Shown: one piece after another, positions 54,609-63,297 of the stretch
Numbering within the stretch: position 1 is the stretch's first letter
Layout: the number at the start of each line of letters is the position of its first letter
Assembly (NCBI GenBank): GCA_964486845.1
Contig: CAZAQY010000013.1
Span: forward strand, 1 to 64,000
Source: Anammoximicrobium sp964486845
Lineage (GTDB): Bacteria; Planctomycetota; Planctomycetia; Pirellulales; Pirellulaceae
Direction: 5' to 3'
Length of the DNA stretch: 64,000 nucleotides
The notes under the pieces: generated by a model
Seen by the model: only the letters and a program-made list of their open reading frames with translations
Database searches by the model: none
What the model was told of the DNA's origin: nothing
Program-made: the position numbers and the translations under genes

Positions 54609-56685
54609 GAGAGTGCCGACGCGGTTACGCCTGTTCTGCGAGGACGGCGGCGGCATCCGCCTGGAAGCTGCCACAACTCTCGAAGGTGACAAACCGCCGC
54701 TGCGCCGCTTCAGCATGACCGCCTACACGGGCGGCGCCATGCAACTGGGCGGCTGGCGGTATCCGGTAGTCGTGGACCTGGCCGGCCTGCGCATCTCGAA
54801 GAAGTCGCGGCCGATCCTGAAAGACCACAACCCGGGCCAGATCGTGGGCCACACGGACCAGATCACGGTTGCCGAGCAGTCGCTGGAAGTGACGGGCGTG
54901 ATTTCGGGGACCGGGGCCACGGCCCAGGAGATCATCGCCACCAGCGAGAACGGTTTTCCTTGGCAGGCGTCGATCGGCGCCGTGGCCGAGAAGGTGGTGT
55001 TCATCACCGATGGCAAGACAGCCGCGGCGAACGGCCGCGAGTTTACCGGCCCCATGTACATCGCCCGCAAGTCGGTGCTGGGCGAAGTGAGCTTTGTGGC
55101 TTTGGGAGCCGACGACGATACCTATGCCCGCGTCGCCGCCGAGGCGGGCCAACCCCACTTGGAGGTCACGACGATGGAATTCGATGCTTGGGCGAAACAA
55201 CACGGGTTTGACGTGGAAGCGATGGACGAGCCGAACCGGGCTAGCCTGCAGGCCATGTACGAGCAGGCTGGCAAGGGTGCGCCAGGCACGCAGCCGGCCG
55301 CGCCGCCGGTTGCGCCGCCCGCCGCTGCTGTCACGCCGCCACCCGCGGAGGAACCCAAGCCGGACATCGCCGCCAAGGTTCAGGCCGAAGCGGCCGCCGA
55401 GGTGAAACGCATCCGCGACATCCACAACCTGTGCCTGGGACAGTTCCCGGACATCGAAGCCCGGGCCGTTGCCGAAGGCTGGGACGTGACGAAGGCCGAA
55501 CTGGCCGTCCTGCGGGCCAGCCGCCCTCAGGGGCCGGCCATCTTCAGCGTCCGGCCGGAAGCGCCGTCGGCGGCCGTGCTCGAAGCCGCCTGCCTGATGG
55601 CCGCCGGCCTGCAGAACGTCGAGCAGACCATCGATGAGGCGACGCTCGAAGCGGCCAATCGCCGCTTCCGGGGCTCGATCGGTCTGCAGGAGTTGCTGCT
55701 CGAAGCCGCCTGGGCCAACGGTTATACGGGCCGCAACTTCCGCGACGCGCGGGGCGTGTTGCGGTTCGCCTTCCGTTCGGACCTGCAAGCCGGATTCTCG
55801 ACCATCGACATTGGCGGGATCCTCTCCAACGTGGCCAACAAGTTCCTCTTGGAAGGCTTCTTCTCCGTGGAACGGGTCTGGCGAAATATCTGCGCCATCC
55901 GCAACGTGACCGACTTCAAGACGGTCACCAGCTACCGCCTGATCGGCAAGGACCAGTATGAGGTGGTGGCCCCGGGCGGGGAACTTAAGAGCGGCACGCT
56001 GGGGAACGAGACCTACAGCAACAAGGCCGACACGTATGGCCTGCTGCTGGCGATCGACCGCCGGGACATCATCAACGATGACCTGGGCGCAATTACGACG
56101 GTGCCCCGGAAGCTGGGACGCGGCAGCGGTCTGAAGATCAACGACGTGTTTTGGGCCACGTTCCTGGCCAACAGCGTCTTCTTCAAGACGGCCAACAAGA
56201 ACTACCTCGAAGGGGCCGACACGGCGCTGTCGATCGACGGTCTGACCAAGGCCGAAGTCAATTTCATGGACCAGGTGGATTCCGACGGCAAGCCGGTCGG
56301 CGTCATGCCGACCGTCATGTTGGTTCCCACGGCCCTCTCGGCCCTTGCCACGCAGCTCTACAAGTCGATGGAGTTGCGGGACACCACGGCCAGCACCAAG
56401 TACCCGGTGAACAACCCGCACCAGGGAAAGTTTCGGGTGGAAGTCAGCCGCTACCTGTCCAACAGTTCCTACACGGGCTACTCGTCCAAGGCGTGGTACC
56501 TGCTGGCCGATCCCAACGATCTGCCGGTGATCGAAGTCGCGTTCCTCAACGGGCAGGAGTCGCCCACGATCGAGACGGCCGAGGCGGACTTCTCCGTGTT
56601 GGGCGTGCAGCTCAGGGGTTACCACGATTTCGGCGCCGCTCTTCAAGATACGCGGGCCGGGACCAAGTGTAAAGGCGAGGCGTGA
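54574..56685 (+). CDS. Fused prohead protease and major capsid protein
   Basis: 703 residues. Residues about 30-200 are an S78-type protease: LKDHNPGQIVGH holds the likely His, and GFPWQASIGAVAE the likely Ser. A Pro/Ala-rich linker (about 235-275) and a helical scaffold-like part (280-350) follow. The last 330 residues resemble the Mu gpT major-head fold (LLLAIDRRDIINDDLGAI, KFRVEVSRYLSNSSYTGYS). One chain thus contains protease, scaffold and shell; cleavage near residue 350 would free the shell protein. ATG 54574 overlaps the portal. Confidence 0.9.
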   Translation: MKSPKNPPTTLERVPTRLRLFCEDGGGIRLEAATTLEGDKPPLRRFSMTAYTGGAMQLGGWRYPVVVDLAGLRISKKSRPILKDHNPGQIVGHTDQITVAEQSLEVTGVISGTGATAQEIIATSENGFPWQASIGAVAEKVVFITDGKTAAANGREFTGPMYIARKSVLGEVSFVALGADDDTYARVAAEAGQPHLEVTTMEFDAWAKQHGFDVEAMDEPNRASLQAMYEQAGKGAPGTQPAAPPVAPPAAAVTPPPAEEPKPDIAAKVQAEAAAEVKRIRDIHNLCLGQFPDIEARAVAEGWDVTKAELAVLRASRPQGPAIFSVRPEAPSAAVLEAACLMAAGLQNVEQTIDEATLEAANRRFRGSIGLQELLLEAAWANGYTGRNFRDARGVLRFAFRSDLQAGFSTIDIGGILSNVANKFLLEGFFSVERVWRNICAIRNVTDFKTVTSYRLIGKDQYEVVAPGGELKSGTLGNETYSNKADTYGLLLAIDRRDIINDDLGAITTVPRKLGRGSGLKINDVFWATFLANSVFFKTANKNYLEGADTALSIDGLTKAEVNFMDQVDSDGKPVGVMPTVMLVPTALSALATQLYKSMELRDTTASTKYPVNNPHQGKFRVEVSRYLSNSSYTGYSSKAWYLLADPNDLPVIEVAFLNGQESPTIETAEADFSVLGVQLRGYHDFGAALQDTRAGTKCKGEA

Positions 56686-56747
56686 GCCGAAAGCTCAGCG
56701 TAGCCCGGACAACGATTCTTTTCTTCTGACGTACCAGGAGTTCATGC

Positions 56748-57458
56748 ATGCCCACCGCAGTTTTTGTTCAAGAAGGCAACCAGATCGACCATACGCCCGC
56801 GGCCGACGTAGCGGCGGGCGCGGTGGTCGTACTCAATGATCTGATCGGGATCGCCAAGCAACCGATCGAGGCCAACAAGGCGGGCGCACTGGCGATCGGC
56901 GGCGTGTTCGATGTGGCCAAGGACGACGACGGGAGCACGGGCACCGTGTTCCTGGCCGAGCAGCCCGTGTATTGGGACGCGGACGCCCAGCAGGCCTCGC
57001 CGACGGCCGGTGTGCTGATGGGGGTCGCGCTGGCTGCGGCCGCCAAGACGGCCTCGACGGTTCGCGTCCGCCTGACTCCGAACGTCGTGCCGCCGTCGCT
57101 GGTCAACAAGATCCTGGAGAGCGTCACACTGGCCAGTGCCAGCAAAACGCTGGATGCCCAGGACGTGGGCAAGGTGATGAACGTGACCGTCGGCCATGCC
57201 ACGAATGTGGTCACGCTGCCGGCTACTGCGGCCGGATTGCAGTTCGTGATCCGCTGCGGCGCTACCGGGCAACGCGTGGCCGTGTCGCCCAACGCGGCCG
57301 ACAAGATCATGGGGGCCGACTTGGCCGGTGTCGACGACAAGGATCGGATCCTGGCGGCGGCCAGTTCCGTGGCTGGCGACTATCTGCACCTGGTGGCTGA
57401 TGCCGTCAATGGTTGGTTCGTCGTGGCCGAACGGGGCAAGTGGACTGCCGAGAGCTGA
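56748..57458 (+). CDS. Capsid decoration protein (DUF2190-like)
   Basis: 236 residues, CAGGAG site. VQEGNQIDHTPAADVAAGAV, LNDLIGIAKQPIEANKAGAL and YWDADAQQASPTAG match DUF2190, a head-surface protein. A C-terminal 110-residue beta-rich addition (AGLQFVIRCGATGQRVAVSP) may reach outward, as in head fibres. Position after the capsid gene agrees. Confidence 0.85.
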   Translation: MPTAVFVQEGNQIDHTPAADVAAGAVVVLNDLIGIAKQPIEANKAGALAIGGVFDVAKDDDGSTGTVFLAEQPVYWDADAQQASPTAGVLMGVALAAAAKTASTVRVRLTPNVVPPSLVNKILESVTLASASKTLDAQDVGKVMNVTVGHATNVVTLPATAAGLQFVIRCGATGQRVAVSPNAADKIMGADLAGVDDKDRILAAASSVAGDYLHLVADAVNGWFVVAERGKWTAES

Positions 57459-57470
57459 GCGTAGTGCCGC

Positions 57471-57854
57471 ATGGCGAATCTGTTTGAACAGGGCGCCGCC
57501 TGGCTGGCCGACCAACTCAAGACACATGCGTCTGTCCAGGTCGTCTACCAGCGCGGCGCCCTCCAAATCACCGTCCAAGCCACGATCGGCAAGACGGAGT
57601 TCGAAATCGACAACGGATCAGGCATCATCCAGCGCTTTCAGTCGCGTGACTACCTGATCCAGACGGCCGACCTGAAGCCTGGCGGCATCCCGACCCTACC
57701 CGTCGCCGGGGACCGCATTCGCGAGACGGTGGGCGACCAAGTCCTTGTCTACGAAGTGTTGGCTCCCGGCGACGAGCCGCACTTTCGCTTCTCTGATCCG
57801 TTCCGCAAGTTGCTGAGGATTCACACCAAACATGTCGGCACTGAGAACGTTTAG
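57471..57854 (+). CDS. Head-tail connector-like protein
   Basis: 127 residues. MANLFEQGAAWLADQLKTHA begins a short helix, then strands (VVYQRGALQITVQATIGKTE). Small proteins of this build between capsid and tail genes act in head-tail joining; this is position-based inference. Confidence 0.6.
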   Translation: MANLFEQGAAWLADQLKTHASVQVVYQRGALQITVQATIGKTEFEIDNGSGIIQRFQSRDYLIQTADLKPGGIPTLPVAGDRIRETVGDQVLVYEVLAPGDEPHFRFSDPFRKLLRIHTKHVGTENV

Positions 57855-58542
57855 CTGTTGGCTCGCCGTGCTGATCGCGGCGGGCATGGCCCAAGCCCAG
57901 GTGGCTCCCAAGGCCGTGATTACCGGGCCGAAAGACGCTCGCTGCGGATCGCTCGTAGTCCTGGATGCGAGCGAGTCGGCGGGCACCGGGCGGCTTTGGC
58001 TTCTGGCCGTGAGCCCCGAGGAAACCTCTTTCCTGCCGGTCGAAGCGGGCCGGCAGTGTATCTTCGCGAGCCCGGTGGCCGGGTCGTATCGGTTCGTGCT
58101 CGTGGTCTGCGGCACCAACGCCAATGGCGGACCCGCGGCGGACATGGCGACCCACACCGTGGTTCTCCGCAAAGCCGACGGGCCTCCGGATCCGCCGGAC
58201 CCTCCGCTGCCGCCGGTCCAACTGGGCCGGCGGCTGATCGTGATCCTGCGGGAGTCGTCGGACGCGGACCGCCAGGCGGCGACGTTGATCCTGCAGCTGA
58301 GGACGGACGAAGCGTTCTTGGAACGGTTGCGGACCAAGAACCACCCGCCGCCCCTCGTCCTGGACAAGGACAGCGAGTCCCCGCTGGTAACGCGTCTGCG
58401 GCAGGAAGCCGGCCCAAGCCCGCTGCCCCTACTGTTCGTCGTGGACTATTCCGCCGGCGCTGAAGGACCAACTCTGCTCAAGGTGCCGCTGCCGGCGACG
58501 CTGGACGGTGTGGTGGAATCGCTCACGAAGGTAGGAGGGTGA
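57832..58542 (+). CDS. Signal-peptide protein with PKD-like domain
   Basis: 236 residues, overlapping the upstream gene by 23 bp. A clear signal peptide (residues 1-22, SALRTFSCWLAVLIAAGMAQA) is followed by a PKD-like beta domain (APKAVITGPKDARCGSLVVL) and a Pro-rich linker. The C-terminal 90 residues are helical. Export is odd for a structural gene; it suits an envelope-acting or moron protein. Confidence 0.7.
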   Translation: MSALRTFSCWLAVLIAAGMAQAQVAPKAVITGPKDARCGSLVVLDASESAGTGRLWLLAVSPEETSFLPVEAGRQCIFASPVAGSYRFVLVVCGTNANGGPAADMATHTVVLRKADGPPDPPDPPLPPVQLGRRLIVILRESSDADRQAATLILQLRTDEAFLERLRTKNHPPPLVLDKDSESPLVTRLRQEAGPSPLPLLFVVDYSAGAEGPTLLKVPLPATLDGVVESLTKVGG

Positions 58543-58545
58543 ACT

Positions 58546-59310
58546 GTGATCGACCGCAGATGGATTGACGTGGACCTCAGGCCGCCCGTGGGAATCGGCG
58601 TCGACGGATTTGCGGGGGCCCTGCCGGAATCGGAGGCCATGCTGGCTTGCTCGGCCGGAAACTTCGGCGCCGATTTCGATCTGATCCCCCGCAGCGAATG
58701 GCCGGCGTTGATCATCAGTCAGGCCGGGGTTGCCAACCTGGACCCGTACATTCGCAACCAGAAGAAGGAAGGCTCCTGCGTTGGGAACGGCGGGGCCGCA
58801 GCCGTGGATCGCTGCCAAGCCGTTCAGCACGGCCGGATCATCCGCACGTCGGCCATGTCGCTGTACAAGCGGATCGGCCGCACTGCCCAGTCGGGAGCCG
58901 TGATCTCGGATGCGCTGGAAGAGCTGCGCACGCGGGGCATCCTGCCGGAAGACACGCCGGAAAACCGGGCCCTCTTCCCGCACGTGCATCCGGCCACCGG
59001 CTGGAGCACGCCGCTGCCCGCGGGCTGGGAGGCGACCGCGGCCCTGTTCAAAGTCGACGAGTACTGGCGGATCAACTCGTTCGACGAGGCGGCGACCGCC
59101 TTGTTCCTGGGCTTCGGCGTGGTGTACGGCCGGGCCCGACACTGCATTTGCGGCTGGCAGATCGTCAAGGATGGGAATCGCTGGCTGCTGAAGTACAAGA
59201 ACTCCTGGGGCGACTGGGGGGAGAACGGTTACGGCTACGACTCCGAGAGCTATCTGCGGGGCGGGCCGTTTGGGTTTGCGATTCGCACGTTAACGGTACG
59301 AGTTTCTTGA
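58546..59310 (+). CDS. Papain-like cysteine protease (C1 family)
   Basis: 254 residues from GTG 58546 (GGAGGG). NQKKEGSCVGNGGAAAVDRC carries the oxyanion Gln and nucleophilic Cys (about residues 76-83), GRARHCICGWQIV the His, and KYKNSWGDWGENGYGY the Asn. This is the full papain triad. No signal peptide is seen. Cysteine proteases are unusual inside phage morphogenesis operons; with the next genes it may form a lysis or head-maturation cassette. Its substrate is unknown. Confidence 0.85.
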   Translation: MIDRRWIDVDLRPPVGIGVDGFAGALPESEAMLACSAGNFGADFDLIPRSEWPALIISQAGVANLDPYIRNQKKEGSCVGNGGAAAVDRCQAVQHGRIIRTSAMSLYKRIGRTAQSGAVISDALEELRTRGILPEDTPENRALFPHVHPATGWSTPLPAGWEATAALFKVDEYWRINSFDEAATALFLGFGVVYGRARHCICGWQIVKDGNRWLLKYKNSWGDWGENGYGYDSESYLRGGPFGFAIRTLTVRVS

Positions 59311-59328
59311 CGAAGGAGGGTTTTTTCG

Positions 59329-59718
59329 ATGGGCGTGTTGGAGCAATTCACAAGTGACGTGGCGCGGGAAACGGCGGCGAAGCGACCGGCCAATGAACGG
59401 GCCGGCTGGATCGAGGTATTGATCCCGGTCTTGCTGCCCGTGGTGGTCGACCTGATCAATCGCTGCTTCGAGAACAAGTCCGAGTTGCAGGCGTTTGCCT
59501 CCGGCAAGCGGACTGCACTGCAATTGGCCGGCTTGCGGCTGCGGTGCAACCAGGCGGTCCGCCAGGCGGGCGTCTCCGGAGTCCTGCGGGTTCAGCGGGC
59601 CGGTTCGGATCTGCAGCAGGCGATCCTGGCGGAACTCGACAGTCAGGCCACCAAGCTGACCGACGGCGATTTCGACGTGTGGCAACAGGCATTTGACGAG
59701 GCTGCGAGCGTCGGCTGA
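59329..59718 (+). CDS. Hypothetical phage protein with one hydrophobic segment
   Basis: 129 residues, strong AAGGAGG site. Residues about 27-45 (WIEVLIPVLLPVVVDLINRC) could be a membrane helix; the rest is helical and polar. Position next to the protease and signal-peptide genes suggests an envelope role; no family recognised. Confidence 0.55.
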   Translation: MGVLEQFTSDVARETAAKRPANERAGWIEVLIPVLLPVVVDLINRCFENKSELQAFASGKRTALQLAGLRLRCNQAVRQAGVSGVLRVQRAGSDLQQAILAELDSQATKLTDGDFDVWQQAFDEAASVG

Positions 59719-59784
59719 GTCGACGCAAGCAGCGCGGGATGTGGTTTCCGTGGTTTCGGTGTTTCGTAATAAGGAGTCTCGATC

Positions 59785-60171
59785 TTGAAGAACTGGATTG
59801 TGTGTCTCGTGTTGTGTGCGCTGTCGTTTTGTCTGCTCTCCCCCGTGGCGTGCGCCGATGAGCCGGTCGCCTACGAGCCGTCGGGAGCCGTTTCGTGTGA
59901 GTCCGGGACCTGCATCGTGGCCCAACCGGCTGGCTACGTGCAGGCGACTTACGCCGGATTGGTGTACGGTCAGCCGGCCCGAAACTTCGGACGTGTGCTG
60001 GTAGCAGCGCGGCCGATTCGCCGGGTCGGAGCGGCGATTCTGAGATCGCAGCCGTTGCGGCGAGTTGCCAATACCCTGGCGACCATCCGGCCGCTGCGGC
60101 GTGTGGGAAAGGCTGTTGGAACCGTCGTGAAGGCTCGGCCCCTGGCCCGGCTGGTCGGCTTTCGACAGTGA
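59785..60171 (+). CDS. Secreted Arg-rich repeat protein
   Basis: 128 residues from a TTG start with AAGGAG. Signal peptide residues 1-24 (NWIVCLVLCALSFCLLSPVA). The mature C-terminal half repeats a motif like RPLRRVG four times (ARPIRRVG, SQPLRRVA, IRPLRRVG, ARPLARLVG), giving a very basic amphipathic helix. It could insert into or bind membranes or nucleic acid. It sits between two lysis-like genes. Confidence 0.65.
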   Translation: MKNWIVCLVLCALSFCLLSPVACADEPVAYEPSGAVSCESGTCIVAQPAGYVQATYAGLVYGQPARNFGRVLVAARPIRRVGAAILRSQPLRRVANTLATIRPLRRVGKAVGTVVKARPLARLVGFRQ

Positions 60172-60233
60172 GTCGTTTTGGTTGACGGCTGTGTCGGTAG
60201 TTTCCACGAGCACGCGCGTAGAAAGCAAGGATC

Positions 60234-60530
60234 ATGCCCACGGGTGATTTCGGAAATTGGCTCGGGTTCATCTCGAACTTCGGGATCGGCGGGGTGCTGG
60301 TGTGGTACCTGTACTACACCACGAGCGTGCTCGTGCCTCGAATGCAGGACACTCATCAGGCCGCGATCCGTGAGATCGTGGCCGAGTTCCGCTCGGACTT
60401 GAAGGAAGAGCGAACCCTGAGAATGCAAATGCACGAAGACCTGATGGACATGCATCAGGATCTACGGTCGCTGCTGACGAAGCTCAGCATGCGCCCGTGT
60501 TTGCTGGAAGACGATGAGACGACGGGGTGA
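60234..60530 (+). CDS. Holin-like protein with coiled coil
   Basis: 98 residues. One transmembrane helix (FGIGGVLVWYLYYTTSVLV, about residues 16-35) precedes a long charged helix with Met/His repeats. Its size and layout fit a class III-like holin or a membrane-tethered coiled coil. Together with the protease it would make a lysis pair, but this is inference. Confidence 0.5.
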   Translation: MPTGDFGNWLGFISNFGIGGVLVWYLYYTTSVLVPRMQDTHQAAIREIVAEFRSDLKEERTLRMQMHEDLMDMHQDLRSLLTKLSMRPCLLEDDETTG

Positions 60531-60534
60531 TGTC

Positions 60535-60855
60535 ATGGTTGGCTTTGGAATACATCCCCGGTGCCAGGCTGGCGACGAACTACGGTTTGCGGTGACGGCA
60601 CCAGACGGCACGTGCCTGCCGTTGCGGCTGTTGACGCAGCAAGAGGCCGAGACGCTGGCCAGCACGCTGAACCAATACGTCGACGACGATGTCGTGTCCG
60701 ACATGCTGGCGGCCGTGGCCAGCTTCCAGCGAGACGATTACGTCATGACGGATGCCGAGGCCCAAGCCCAAGCCTTGCAGGATGCCATGAACCGCAACCC
60801 GTCCACCATTCCCGTACGCAAGCTGCCCATTCGTCCCCGCAACGGTAGCCGCTGA
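60535..60855 (+). CDS. Hypothetical tail-region protein
   Basis: 106 residues from ATG 60535 (GGGG just upstream), 4 bp after the upstream stop. An N-terminal beta part (GDELRFAVTAPDGTCLPLRL) and a helical part follow. No family recognised. Confidence 0.55.
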   Translation: MVGFGIHPRCQAGDELRFAVTAPDGTCLPLRLLTQQEAETLASTLNQYVDDDVVSDMLAAVASFQRDDYVMTDAEAQAQALQDAMNRNPSTIPVRKLPIRPRNGSR

Positions 60856-60884
60856 GAAGGCCATTTCCCCAAGAGAAGAACACC

Positions 60885-61322
60885 ATGCCCCAAGCGGACA
60901 TCCTGCAAGTGGCCGACGCCCTTGTGGCGGACCTGAATGCGCACGGTTTCAGCATGGCATTCCAAGCCGTGCGGGGCTACCTGCCGACCTTTGAGCTGAC
61001 GGGACTGAACGCGCTCAAGGTCACCGTCGTGCCCAAGCAGGACGATGGCAAGCTGGACACGCGATCGTCGTCGGCCCACGAGTTCGCCATCGATATCGGC
61101 GTCCAGAAGAAACCACCCACGATCGACAACGCCGATCTCGATCCGCTGATGTACCTGACCCAGGAGATCGCCGACTACTTCCTGTTCGGCAAGCGGCCGG
61201 GCGGGACCACTCTGATCGCACCTCAAGTGCGGATCCTGTACCTGCAGGAGCACCTGCATAAGTTTCGCCAGTTCACCGCCGTCCTCACGCTCACGTTCAA
61301 GGGCTGGAGACAGGCTTCTTGA
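60885..61322 (+). CDS. Tail terminator-like protein
   Basis: 145 residues. The helix DILQVADALVADLNA and strands FELTGLNALKVTVVPKQDD with LFGKRPGGTTLIAPQVRILY fit the small alpha/beta proteins that end the tail tube. It is directly before the tail-tube gene, which supports the call. Confidence 0.7.
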   Translation: MPQADILQVADALVADLNAHGFSMAFQAVRGYLPTFELTGLNALKVTVVPKQDDGKLDTRSSSAHEFAIDIGVQKKPPTIDNADLDPLMYLTQEIADYFLFGKRPGGTTLIAPQVRILYLQEHLHKFRQFTAVLTLTFKGWRQAS

Positions 61323-61339
61323 CCATCAAGGAGTAGCAC

Positions 61340-61807
61340 ATGACCCTCGTAGCCGCGCCCGTTGTGGGCAAGGACTGCAAGCTGTACCTGAATGGCGGCA
61401 CGCATGCCACGCCGACCTGGACGGAGATTACCAAGGCGATCAACGTCTCGGCCAATCTCGGCAAGGGTGAAGCCGACGTGTCCTCTCGCGAGACCAGCTG
61501 GAAGCTGGCCAAGGGCGCCCTCAAGGAGTTGGAGATCAGCTTCACGTATCGCCACAAGGCGGGCGCCGACACGGTGTTCGATGCGTTGTTGGCGGCGTAC
61601 CTGGCCGACACGGCGGTGGAGTTCGCGGTCATGGACGCGGCGATCACCGAGTCCGGCGCCCAGGGGCCGCGGGCGTTCTGCGAGATCTTTTCCATGAACC
61701 TGACCCAGGAACTCGAAAACTCATCGGAATACGAGTTCACGCTCAAGCCGACCTACCACGAGGAATCCGGGTCCTTGATCGAGCCCGAGTGGTACGAGGT
61801 GACGTGA
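61340..61807 (+). CDS. Major tail tube protein
   Basis: 155 residues, CAAGGAG site. The pattern GKDCKLYLNGGTHATPTWTE and EADVSSRETSWKLAKGALKE, with EISFTYRHK and a closing strand series, matches siphovirus tail-tube proteins. The stop shares its last base with the next ATG (TGATG). Confidence 0.85.
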   Translation: MTLVAAPVVGKDCKLYLNGGTHATPTWTEITKAINVSANLGKGEADVSSRETSWKLAKGALKELEISFTYRHKAGADTVFDALLAAYLADTAVEFAVMDAAITESGAQGPRAFCEIFSMNLTQELENSSEYEFTLKPTYHEESGSLIEPEWYEVT

Positions 61808-61995
61808 TGACGGCAGCCGACGAGGCACGGTTGGAGGCGCTGATCAAGGGTGCCTTCGCTGCGGACGAGGGCGGCAACGTTGCTGTGGCCGTGCAGGACC
61901 TCCGCTGGCTGCTCTGTCTGGTCGATACGTTGCGCCAGTCCGCTAAGGAAGTTCCAGAAGCCAACGAGGGGAATCATGAACCAGAGTCCGAATAG
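61807..61995 (+). CDS. Small tail-region protein
   Basis: 62 residues, starting on the last base of the tail-tube stop. Acidic and helical (AADEARLEALIKGAFAADEG). The next gene starts 20 bp before its end. Probably a tail assembly helper; function unknown. Confidence 0.6.
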   Translation: MTAADEARLEALIKGAFAADEGGNVAVAVQDLRWLLCLVDTLRQSAKEVPEANEGNHEPESE

Positions 61996-62512
61996 TGCGG
62001 CCTTGTGGACCGATGCCCAGGGACGGTCTTGGTCCACGGCCATCAACGTGAACACGATCAAGCGCGTCCGCGACTTGGCGGGCATCAACCTGCTGGAGGT
62101 CTTCGACGGCCAGCTCTTGAATCGGCTGTCGGAAGATCCGGAACTGCTGGTCAACATGTTGTTCGCCGTCTGCAAGCCGCAAGCCGACGCGCAGTCGGTG
62201 ACCGCGGAAGCGTTCGCGGAACTGCTGGTAGGCGATGCCATCGAGCAGGCAGCCACGTCCCTCGTCCAGGGCCTGATCGATTTTTTCCCGAAAGACCGCC
62301 GCGAAGTCCTGAGGCGGCTCTGGACGGCGACGGGCAAGGCGCAGACGGAAGCGATCAAGCTGGTGACCAGCAAGCTCGACGCCACGAACATCGACGCCAC
62401 AATCGCGGCGGTCATGGAACAGGCGGGCAACCAGATCGACCGCGAGCTGCAGAGCTTATGCGCCGGATCTGGGAACTCGCGGGCATCCTCGGAGTCGATC
62501 CCGGTCCCCTGA
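61976..62512 (+). CDS. Tail assembly chaperone (G-like)
   Basis: 178 residues, GAGGGG site. All helical (VNTIKRVRDLAGINLLEVFD; AFAELLVGDAIEQAATSLVQ), in the usual place between tail tube and tape measure. It holds the slippery heptamer TTTTTTC in the zero frame at 62281-62287, from which a -1 slip would enter the frame of the gene ending at 62754. Confidence 0.7.
   Translation: MNQSPNSAALWTDAQGRSWSTAINVNTIKRVRDLAGINLLEVFDGQLLNRLSEDPELLVNMLFAVCKPQADAQSVTAEAFAELLVGDAIEQAATSLVQGLIDFFPKDRREVLRRLWTATGKAQTEAIKLVTSKLDATNIDATIAAVMEQAGNQIDRELQSLCAGSGNSRASSESIPVP
62281..62287 (+). promoter_or_regulatory. Candidate -1 frameshift site (T TTT TTC)
   Basis: Zero-frame codons GAT-TTT-TTC give the canonical X XXY YYZ pattern. 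The -1 frame stays open to 62754, so a G-GT-type fusion could be made. Confidence 0.45.
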
Positions 62513-62754
62513 CGCTTCGCGAGCTGGTCTGGATGTACGCGGGGCGGCGCCGCGAGCAGTGGCTGCACACCTCGCACGTCATGGCCCTGCTGGCGAACTG
62601 CCACCGCGATTCCAAGCGGATGCGCCGGCCGTTCGACGTGGCCGATTTCCTGCCCGCGGACCTGAAGCCCACCGTGCGCCGGGCGGCCGGCCTGCGGTTG
62701 ACGACGGGCAACCTGCGGATGCTGAAGCCCCTGTTCGACAAAAAGAGGTCCTGA
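62458..62754 (+). CDS. Tail assembly chaperone T-like protein
   Basis: 98 residues if started at ATG 62458, overlapping the G-like gene by 55 bp in the -1 frame. Helical (IWELAGILGVDPGPLTLREL, MYAGRRREQWLHTSHVMALL), the latter similar to C-terminal parts of lambda-type G-T proteins. It may be made alone or as a frameshift fusion with the G-like protein. Confidence 0.7.
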   Translation: MRRIWELAGILGVDPGPLTLRELVWMYAGRRREQWLHTSHVMALLANCHRDSKRMRRPFDVADFLPADLKPTVRRAAGLRLTTGNLRMLKPLFDKKRS

Positions 62755-62757
62755 GCG

Positions 62758-63294
62758 GTGACTGCCCAGTTTGAGATGACGATGCGGATGACGCAGTTCT
62801 TCCTGGACCGGCAGGAAGTCGCCAAGAGCATCGGCAAGGCCAATCGCCGGGCCATGTCCAAGGTCGGCGCGTTTATCCGCCGACGAGCCCGTTCCAGCCT
62901 GCGGCGCCGGAAACGTCCCTCGCTGCCTGGCCAACCGCCCAGCGTCCACAGCCGGAGCAACGTGGCCACGCTCAAGAACATCCTGTTCGCCTACGACCCG
63001 CAGAACGAGACGCTGGTCGTGGGTCCGGTACGACTGAATCAAAGCAGTATTCTCGGCCCGCAGTTGGGCAGCGCGACGGTTCCCCAGGTCATGGAGTTCG
63101 GGGACACCGTCAAGATCCGCGAGGTCCGAGTCGGTAAAAGCTGGCGCAGTGGCGTTCGCCGCGTTCGTCCTGGCCAGCCCCGTCGAGTACGAGCGGCCAA
63201 GTATGCTCCGCGGCCGTTCATGGGGCCGGCCTTGGAGCAAGAAGCAGCCGCAGGCACCATTCCCGACGCCTGGTCGGGCAGCGTGAAGGGGTAA
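62758..63294 (+). CDS. Tail-joining or minor tail protein
   Basis: 178 residues from GTG 62758, 3 bp after the upstream stop. Very basic middle (RRRARSSLRRRKRPSLPGQP), then QVMEFGDTVKIREV and a basic C-terminus with KYAPRPFMGPALEQE, a phrase usual in phage tail-connector proteins of this position. Confidence 0.65.
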   Translation: MTAQFEMTMRMTQFFLDRQEVAKSIGKANRRAMSKVGAFIRRRARSSLRRRKRPSLPGQPPSVHSRSNVATLKNILFAYDPQNETLVVGPVRLNQSSILGPQLGSATVPQVMEFGDTVKIREVRVGKSWRSGVRRVRPGQPRRVRAAKYAPRPFMGPALEQEAAAGTIPDAWSGSVKG

Positions 63295-63297
63295 GGC

